64,000 bases of DNA from Niabella sp. (GTDB lineage: Bacteria > Bacteroidota > Bacteroidia > Chitinophagales > Chitinophagaceae): assembly GCA_017744715.1 (NCBI GenBank), contig JAGIAT010000010.1:1-64000 (forward strand), written 5' to 3'. Below are positions 58,560 through 64,000 of this stretch, one piece after another. The translations under genes were made by a program, and so were the position numbers. The notes beneath the pieces are model-generated. The model saw only the letters and a program-made list of their open reading frames with translations. It was not told the origin of the DNA and made no database searches. The first letter of the stretch is position 1. Each line of letters opens with the position of its first letter.

Positions 58560-61049
58560 ATGAGAATTATTGTTATCGGCAATGGTATGGTAGGCCAAAA
58601 ATTTTGTGAAAAGCTGGTCGCTCAAAAAATTGCAGGTCTGGAATTGACCGTATTCGGGGAGGAAACCCTTCCGGCTTACGACCGCGTACATCTGAGTGCC
58701 TATTTCGCCGGTAAAACGGTGCAGGATCTTTGTATGAAACCGATGAGCTGGTATGCAGAAAACAACGTTAACCTGCATCTGGGAGACCCTGTTACCCATG
58801 TAGACCGTGCGCAGAAGACCGTAACCTCCTTTGAGGGCACACAGTTTTCCTACGATTACCTGGTGTTTGCCACAGGCTCCGCCGCTTTTGTGCCCCAGAT
58901 CTCGGGGGTTGACAAACATGGCGTGTTCGTATACCGTACGATCGAGGACCTGAACCTGATCTGGCGGCATGCAAAAATTGCAAAGTCCGCCGTGGTGATC
59001 GGTGGCGGGCTTTTAGGCCTGGAAGCAGCGAAGGCGATGCTGGACCTTGGCATTGCCCACACCCATGTTGTGGAATTTGCCCCCCGCCTGATGCCACGCC
59101 AGATCGACGATGGCGGCTCTCATGTGCTTACAGAAAAACTAAAAGCGCTGGGTATTACCACGCATACCCAAAAAAACACTGCCGTTATCCTGGGCAACGA
59201 AACGATTACCGGGCTGATGTTTACGGATGGCAGCATGCTGAGCACAGACATGCTCGTCATTTCGGCCGGTATAAAGCCCCGTGATGAGCTGGCAAAAAAG
59301 GCCGGGCTCCAGACCGGTCACAGAGGCGGCATTACGGTTAACGACCGGATGCAAACCAGCGACCCTTCTGTTTTTGCAATTGGAGAATGTGCCGTACATG
59401 AAGGTGCCGTTTACGGATTGGTAGCCCCCGGCTATGAAATGGCTGAAGTGGTGGTACATCAACTTAGCGGCGGCTCCAAACAATTCAGCGGGTTCGACAT
59501 GAGCACCAAGCTGAAACTGATCGGTATTGACGTAGCCAGTTTTGGAGATCCCTTTATCACCGATGAAGCAACCCGCTCCATTGTTTACCACGACAACCAT
59601 AAAGGCATTTATAAACGCATCAATGTTTCCAGCGACGGCTCAAAACTGTTAGGGGGCATCCTGGTGGGCGACGCGGAGGCTTATAATAAATTACAACAGA
59701 TCTGCGTCAACAAATTAGCCATCCCTCCCGCTCCGTCAGACCTGATTGTGGCACCTGCCAGTACTTCAAACGGTGCGGACAATTTTGAGCTGCCTGCCGG
59801 CGCATTGATCTGCAGCTGCGAAGGTGTGAAAAAGCAAGCCATCGAAGATGCGATTGTTCAAAACGGCTGCGAATCGTTTGATGCGGTAAAAAAATGTACC
59901 GGGGCCGGTTCCGGCTGCGGCGGATGCACACCCATGGTAAAAGACATCATCAATGCCACCCTGAAAAAACAGGGTAAGATGGTACGCAATATCATTTGCG
60001 AACATTTTACCTACTCCCGCCAGGAGCTTTTTGATATCATAAAAATCAAAGACCTGCGCACCTTTGATGCCGTACTGGATGCCCTGGGCACCGGGGATGG
60101 CTGCGAGGTATGCCGGCCTGCCATCAGCTCTATACTGGCCAGCCTCTGGAATGACCTGATCATCAAAAAAGAAAGTGCCACCTCGCAGGACACCAACGAC
60201 CGCTTCCTGGCCAATATTCAAAAGGGCGGTACGTACTCTGTAGTACCACGTATTCCCGGTGGAGAAATCACCCCAGACAAACTGATTGTAATTGGTACCG
60301 TAGCAAAGAAATACAACCTGTACACTAAAATAACGGGCGGACAGCGGATTGATCTTTTCGGCGCCCATTTAAATGACCTGCCCCTGATCTGGGAAGAGCT
60401 GATCGCTGCAGGTTTTGAAAGCGGCCACGCATATGGAAAAGCGTTGCGTACCGTGAAAAGCTGCGTGGGTTCTACCTGGTGCCGTTTTGGACTGCACGAC
60501 AGTGTAAGCTTTGCGGTGCGCGTTGAAAACCGTTATAAAGGATTGCGGGCACCACACAAGATCAAATCCGCTGTTTCCGGGTGCATCCGTGAATGTGCGG
60601 AAGCCCAGTCTAAAGACTTTGGCATCATTGCCACAGAAAAAGGCTGGAACCTTTATGTGTGCGGCAATGGCGGCTCCAAACCCCAGCACGCGCTATTGCT
60701 GGCCGCCGATATTGATTCCGAAACCTGCATCCGGTATATCGACCGGTTCCTGATGTTCTACATCAAAACAGCTGATCCGCTTACGCGCACGGCCACCTGG
60801 CTCAACAAAATGGAAGGCGGCATCGACTACCTTAAAAATGTAGTCGTACACGACAGTTTGGGTATGGCCGCCGAGCTGGAGGCCCAAATGCAAACGCTCG
60901 TAGATCATTATGAATGCGAATGGAAAACGGCGGTGGAAACACCTGAACTGCGAAAACGCTTCACGCATTTTATCAATGCTCCTGAAGCGAAGGATCCAAC
61001 CATCGTATTTGAGCCCCTGCGCGCACAAAAAAAAGCCGCAGAGTGGTAA
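58560..61049 (+). CDS. nirB: Assimilatory nitrite reductase, large (siroheme/FAD) subunit
   Basis: 829 residues. An N-terminal FAD/NAD(P)H reductase domain (about 1-380; IVIGNGMVGQKFCEKLVAQKI, VVIGGGLLGLEAAKAMLDLGI) is followed by a BFD-like 2Fe-2S domain (ICSCEGVKKQAIEDAIVQNG ... CGGC, about 416-460). A second BFD-like segment follows. The sulfite/nitrite-reductase half has the siroheme-4Fe4S cysteines in KSCVGSTWCRFG (about 633-645) and SGCIRECAEAQ (about 672-682). It uses NAD(P)H to reduce nitrite to ammonium in six-electron steps. It needs CobA-derived siroheme and the NirD subunit encoded next. Confidence 0.96.
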   Translation: MRIIVIGNGMVGQKFCEKLVAQKIAGLELTVFGEETLPAYDRVHLSAYFAGKTVQDLCMKPMSWYAENNVNLHLGDPVTHVDRAQKTVTSFEGTQFSYDYLVFATGSAAFVPQISGVDKHGVFVYRTIEDLNLIWRHAKIAKSAVVIGGGLLGLEAAKAMLDLGIAHTHVVEFAPRLMPRQIDDGGSHVLTEKLKALGITTHTQKNTAVILGNETITGLMFTDGSMLSTDMLVISAGIKPRDELAKKAGLQTGHRGGITVNDRMQTSDPSVFAIGECAVHEGAVYGLVAPGYEMAEVVVHQLSGGSKQFSGFDMSTKLKLIGIDVASFGDPFITDEATRSIVYHDNHKGIYKRINVSSDGSKLLGGILVGDAEAYNKLQQICVNKLAIPPAPSDLIVAPASTSNGADNFELPAGALICSCEGVKKQAIEDAIVQNGCESFDAVKKCTGAGSGCGGCTPMVKDIINATLKKQGKMVRNIICEHFTYSRQELFDIIKIKDLRTFDAVLDALGTGDGCEVCRPAISSILASLWNDLIIKKESATSQDTNDRFLANIQKGGTYSVVPRIPGGEITPDKLIVIGTVAKKYNLYTKITGGQRIDLFGAHLNDLPLIWEELIAAGFESGHAYGKALRTVKSCVGSTWCRFGLHDSVSFAVRVENRYKGLRAPHKIKSAVSGCIRECAEAQSKDFGIIATEKGWNLYVCGNGGSKPQHALLLAADIDSETCIRYIDRFLMFYIKTADPLTRTATWLNKMEGGIDYLKNVVVHDSLGMAAELEAQMQTLVDHYECEWKTAVETPELRKRFTHFINAPEAKDPTIVFEPLRAQKKAAEW

Positions 61050-61070
61050 CCTTTTTTCAAACATTTTTTT

Positions 61071-61457
61071 ATGGATAAAAACAACTGGATCTATGCCTGT
61101 AAGGCCACAGACATGCCGCACAACGGAGGTGTGTGCGTGCAGTACGGAACGGAGCAGATCGCTCTTTATTATTTTACCCACCGCAACGAGTGGTATGCTA
61201 CCCAAAACCTTTGTCCGCATAAAAAGCAGATGGCGCTAAGCCGGGGCATGCTGGGCTCCCAGCAAGGAGAACCAAAAGTTGCCTGCCCGTTTCATAAAAA
61301 AACCTTCTCCCTTAAAAACGGGCAGTGTTTGAACGATGAAGGCTGCGGCTCCATCAAAACCTATCCCGTTAAAGTACAGGGAGGAAATATTTTTATCAAT
61401 GTTGCGTCTATTCTTACTCCTCATTCATCAACCCTCATCGAATATGAACCCCAATAA
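61071..61457 (+). CDS. nirD: Nitrite reductase small subunit, Rieske-type
   Basis: 128 residues. The Rieske cluster ligands are intact: Cys48 and His50 in NLCPHKKQ, Cys72 and His75 in ACPFHKKTF. The surrounding ALSRGMLGSQQGEPKVAC is the NirD signature. Many proteobacterial NirD subunits have lost these cysteines, so a true 2Fe-2S centre is likely here. It lies 21 nt after nirB. Its 3' end overlaps the next gene by 14 nt. Confidence 0.92.
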   Translation: MDKNNWIYACKATDMPHNGGVCVQYGTEQIALYYFTHRNEWYATQNLCPHKKQMALSRGMLGSQQGEPKVACPFHKKTFSLKNGQCLNDEGCGSIKTYPVKVQGGNIFINVASILTPHSSTLIEYEPQ

Positions 61458-61845
61458 AAACAAACTCTGCACACTGGCAGCCATCCTGCTGCTGACAAAA
61501 GTTACTACGGCACAAACAACCGGCTCCAAAACCAACGCCGCTCTTTGGGATGGTATGGCCGTTGCCGGTTATGTTGATAAAGGCGCCTTTATCAACTTTG
61601 GAGGACCAGCGGTTAAATGGACACACAAGCCCTTTTGCATCAGCCTTGGTATGCTGCCTTCACTGCGCGTTAAAGAAGACAAAGCCAGTGCTTCAAGGAA
61701 TGCAACAGTAACGCCCTCCCTGGGTTGCGGCCTCAGCGCCTCCTATAAACACCTGGCACTACAGGTGCCCCTTTACTATAATGCCAAAACAGCCACGGCC
61801 GATGGCAAATGGAATGTTGGCCTTGGCCTGGGCTACAAATTTTAA
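61444..61845 (+). CDS. Small exported, probably outer-membrane barrel protein
   Basis: 133 residues from ATG 61444 (MNPNKNKLCTLAAILLLTKVTTAQ), which gives a good signal peptide; the frame is open further upstream within nirD, but that part looks like shadow coding. The mature part alternates polar and hydrophobic residues in short strands (FCISLGMLPSLRVKE; LSASYKHLALQVPLYYN) and ends in GLGLGYKF, a C-terminal aromatic residue typical of beta-barrel proteins. It overlaps nirD and precedes nirC, so it is a steady member of the nitrite operon. A porin-like or accessory role is inference. Confidence 0.68.
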   Translation: MNPNKNKLCTLAAILLLTKVTTAQTTGSKTNAALWDGMAVAGYVDKGAFINFGGPAVKWTHKPFCISLGMLPSLRVKEDKASASRNATVTPSLGCGLSASYKHLALQVPLYYNAKTATADGKWNVGLGLGYKF

Positions 61846-61894
61846 TACCCTTATTTATAAACAGCACTTTTATAACTGAACTAAAACTTCAATC

Positions 61895-62752
61895 ATGGAT
61901 TACAAAAAACCCGCAGAAGTCATTGCCCTGATGATCCAGTCCGGAACCGACAAAGGCCGGCTAAGCACCACCGATCTCTTTGTAAGAGGCACCCTCTCCG
62001 GTATGTTGCTGGGTATGGGCACCACCCTTGCCGTTACAGGCAGTGTGCAAACCGGCATACCGCTCGTTGGCGCCCTGCTATTTCCCATTTGTTTTGTGGT
62101 GGTGGTGTTAATGGGACTGGAACTCGTTACCGGCAGCTTTGCCCTGCTGCCAACCGCTTATTTTCATAAAACCTTGCCGATGCCGGTACTGCTGCGTAAC
62201 CTGGCGATCGTTTATGGTGCCAATTTGTTCGGGGCACTCGTATATGCATTCCTGTTTTGGGCTTCGGTGACCAATTTTGGACAAACCCATGCCTCTCCAT
62301 TGATACCGGCTATAATAAAGATTGCAGCAGCAAAAACCACCGGTTACGGGCAACTGGGCGGTGCAGGTATTGCTACGGCATTTACCAAAGGTATTTTGTG
62401 CAACTGGATGGTAACAATGGGTGTGGTACTGGCCCTTACCTCTTCCTCCGTTATCGGAAAAATCCTGGCCGCCTGGATCCCCGTATTCATGTTCTTTGCA
62501 CAGGGATTTGAACATGCCGTGGTAAATATGTTTGTAATACCGGAGGGGATATTGCTGGGCGCACCGGTGAGCGTTGCAGACTGGTGGCTGTATAACCAGA
62601 TCCCGGTAACATTTGGAAATATTATTGGTGCATTATTATTTACAGCTGCCGCATTATATATTACCTATGGCAGACAAACACAGCCGGCACCATTGACCGT
62701 TGCAGATACCAGGGCCCCGGAAACGACAGTTCCGGAGCCGCAGTTGGCTTAG
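61895..62752 (+). CDS. nirC: Formate/nitrite transporter family protein (NirC-like)
   Basis: 285 residues, six hydrophobic segments of the FNT fold. Key features are the family N-terminus SGMLLGMGTTLAVTG, the GLELVTGSFALLPTAYFH segment, GILCNWMVTMGVVLALTSSSVIGKILAAWIPVFMFFAQGFEHAVVNMFVIP with the central histidine, and the WWLYNQIPVTFGNIIGALLFTAAALYITYG end. It lies in the nir operon and therefore most likely carries nitrite rather than formate. The 30-residue polar C-terminus is unusual. Confidence 0.93.
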   Translation: MDYKKPAEVIALMIQSGTDKGRLSTTDLFVRGTLSGMLLGMGTTLAVTGSVQTGIPLVGALLFPICFVVVVLMGLELVTGSFALLPTAYFHKTLPMPVLLRNLAIVYGANLFGALVYAFLFWASVTNFGQTHASPLIPAIIKIAAAKTTGYGQLGGAGIATAFTKGILCNWMVTMGVVLALTSSSVIGKILAAWIPVFMFFAQGFEHAVVNMFVIPEGILLGAPVSVADWWLYNQIPVTFGNIIGALLFTAAALYITYGRQTQPAPLTVADTRAPETTVPEPQLA

Positions 62753-62786
62753 TCATTTACAGATGATAAAGGAACCTGCATCGAGG

Positions 62787-62826
62787 CAGGCGGGTTGCAT
62801 ATAATACCGTTTATATACCCCGCCTG
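62787..62826. terminator. Possible terminator between nirC and the HEAT gene
   Basis: CAGGCGGG (62787-62794) pairs with CCCGCCTG (62819-62826) across a long AT-rich loop. It lies between convergent genes but has no clear T-run, so the call is weak. Confidence 0.35.
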
Positions 62827-62847
62827 TCCTGTTGCCGGGGTAACTTT

Positions 62848-63609
62848 TTACCGCTCAAAATACGCCGCCGCCATTGTCCTTGCTTCTTCCTGCGTAAGCA
62901 CGGCAAAATCTTTATACCGGTCGTGTACGTCAATGATCTCCTCCAGTGCATTTGCCACTACCTCCGTGTTCTTCCAGGTTTTGAGGTGGGTCAGCACAAC
63001 GGGCAGGCATCCCTTTTTATAAGCGATCTGTCCCAGTACATGCACCAGCGTATTCCGCACCCGGGCGGTTTGATCAAATTCCAGCTCCTTTAGCAGCGGC
63101 AGAATATCCAGGGGATGCTTCCGCCCGCGCAGCTCAATACCATGGCAGATCTCACGGCGGATCTCTTTATCTTCATGGTGCAGATACTGTTTGGCCCATT
63201 GCAATACCGGCACGGGGTTTACCTCGCCCATTTTTTTTACGGACCCGATCACCGCGTTCCTTACCGCGTGGTGCGCATCAAATAATCCTTTATCAAAAAA
63301 GGACTGCACCACTTTAAAGTCATTTTTCCCGATCTCGCCGGCCGCGTTCACTACCGTTTGCCGGACGTAGAAGCTTTTGTACGGCAACAGCTGTTCCAGT
63401 GTTTTCAAAACAGCGGCTCGCAGTTCCGGTTTTGCCATGTAAAGGCGGCCAACAGCCAGGTAGGCCGTTTTACGGATATAGGTGTCGGGGTCGTTAAAGT
63501 ACAGCTGGCAGTTTTTATACCTGCCGCCTGTAACGGCTTTTTCCAGGTAACCGTTAATTTTTACAACCAGAACATTCCGCTCTGCTTTTGAAAGATCGTA
63601 AAAAGCCAT
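62848..63609 (-). CDS. HEAT-repeat protein
   Basis: 253 residues, no signal peptide. Tandem HEAT helices of about 35 residues each are visible: GRYKNCQLYFNDPDTYIRKTAYLAVGRLYMAK; RAAVLKTLEQLLPYKSFYVRQTVVNAAGEIGK; FFDKGLFDAHHAVRNAVIGSVKKMGE; WAKQYLHHEDKEIRREICHGIELRG; LKELEFDQTARVRNTLVHVLGQIA. Repeats of this type form a protein-binding solenoid. Similar proteins are sometimes annotated as DNA-alkylation repair (AlkD-like), but I cannot see catalytic residues here. The role is unknown. Confidence 0.82.
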   Translation of the reverse strand: MAFYDLSKAERNVLVVKINGYLEKAVTGGRYKNCQLYFNDPDTYIRKTAYLAVGRLYMAKPELRAAVLKTLEQLLPYKSFYVRQTVVNAAGEIGKNDFKVVQSFFDKGLFDAHHAVRNAVIGSVKKMGEVNPVPVLQWAKQYLHHEDKEIRREICHGIELRGRKHPLDILPLLKELEFDQTARVRNTLVHVLGQIAYKKGCLPVVLTHLKTWKNTEVVANALEEIIDVHDRYKDFAVLTQEEARTMAAAYFER

Positions 63610-63713
63610 ACATATCGGATTATGCGAGCTTTAAGTAGAGAATACGCCAACCCTATTTTTGAATGTAATTCCAATTGCCACCGGTAGCACCGATCCGGCT
63701 TGCCCCGGCGCTG

Positions 63714-64000
63714 TTACTTTAAATATTGCGCTAAGAACCCAAGCATTGTTTTATAAAACACGATCCGGTTCTCTTCCCGCTGAAACCCATGTCCCTCATT
63801 GTATTTCACCATATACGGCACATTAAAACCCTTGGCACGCAAGGCTTTTACGATCTGGTCAGACTCATGAATGTTTACCCTCGGATCGTTGGCGCCCTGT
63901 ACAACCAGTAAGGGCTTTTTAATTTTATCCAGCTGATAAAAAGGTGACACCTCTTTGGCTATTTTTGCTTCCTGCGGATCGTCCAGGTCATACCAGATCT
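63714..64000 (-). CDS. Prolyl oligopeptidase family S9 peptidase, 3' part
   Basis: Only the C-terminal 94 codons are inside the window; the gene runs off the right end and the frame is open to base 64000. The visible part is the alpha/beta-hydrolase C-terminus of the S9 family. The catalytic Asp is in VVQGANDPRVNIHESDQIV and the His in KYNEGHGFQREENR. The nucleophile serine lies outside. It would cleave short peptides in the periplasm. Family assignment is good despite the truncation. Confidence 0.85.
   Translation of the reverse strand, partial: IWYDLDDPQEAKIAKEVSPFYQLDKIKKPLLVVQGANDPRVNIHESDQIVKALRAKGFNVPYMVKYNEGHGFQREENRIVFYKTMLGFLAQYLK

Overview
The window reads as a chromosomal segment of a Bacteroidota bacterium, most likely family Chitinophagaceae (Niabella/Terrimonas-like); the family is an inference. 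Supporting signs are TAnnTTTG-type -7 promoter elements with a TTG about 19 bp upstream, translation starts without clear Shine-Dalgarno sequences, a GLPGLI protein beside an outer-membrane barrel protein, the LpxC-FabZ fusion, and many Sec signal peptides ending near AQ. Both strands are densely coded. I see no rRNA, tRNA, CRISPR array, prophage or IS element. The only mobile-type gene is a REP-associated tyrosine transposase at the left edge.

Layout. 0-3.4 kb: RAYT transposase with nearby palindromes, then the ribosomal operon rpsF-rpsR-rplI and an RRM RNA-binding protein. 3.4-10.4 kb (minus): tetR-tolC-mfp-RND efflux operon with a palindrome in front of tetR that could be its operator. 10.5-17.7 kb (plus): DUF502 membrane protein, DUF1015 protein, TPR protein, acyl-CoA synthetase, GT39-type glycosyltransferase. 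17.9-20.5 kb (minus): GH2 beta-mannosidase-like enzyme. 20.6-35.9 kb (minus): a 13-gene pectin/uronate run. 36.3-42.6 kb: small protein, TPR protein, two related lipoproteins, GLPGLI protein and outer-membrane barrel. 42.8-51.8 kb (minus): gyrB, SRPBCC and DoxX proteins, a MORN/TonB-type protein, and the lipid A run HD hydrolase-lpxD-lpxC/fabZ. 52-56.4 kb (plus): small conserved protein, four-helix-bundle protein, metallo-hydrolase, then a DUF2089-membrane protein-hydrolase-PH run. 56.4-62.8 kb: assimilatory nitrite module with Crp/Fnr regulator, Rdx protein and cobA on minus, and nirB-nirD-OMP-nirC on plus. 62.8-64 kb (minus): HEAT-repeat protein and the 3' end of an S9 peptidase.

How the genes work together. 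In the pectin run, GH28 and GH105 enzymes release galacturonate and unsaturated uronates. UxaC, UxaB and UxaA take galacturonate to 2-keto-3-deoxygluconate (KDG); KduI and KduD take 5-keto-4-deoxyuronate to the same KDG. KdgK and KdgA then give pyruvate and glyceraldehyde-3-phosphate, and an ExuT-type carrier imports the acids. No SusC/SusD pair, polysaccharide lyase or regulator lies in the run. In the nitrite module, NirC imports nitrite, NirBD reduces it to ammonium, and CobA starts siroheme synthesis for NirB. The cobA-nirB gap holds a canonical promoter and two TGTAA-N6-TTAyA sites that could bind the neighbouring Crp/Fnr protein.

I did not find a clearly new multi-gene system. The most unusual signals are a palindrome family with an invariant core and changing but self-complementary outer arms near the RAYT gene, the operator architecture of the nitrite module, and the SusCD-less pectin operon with its repeat-rich leader.
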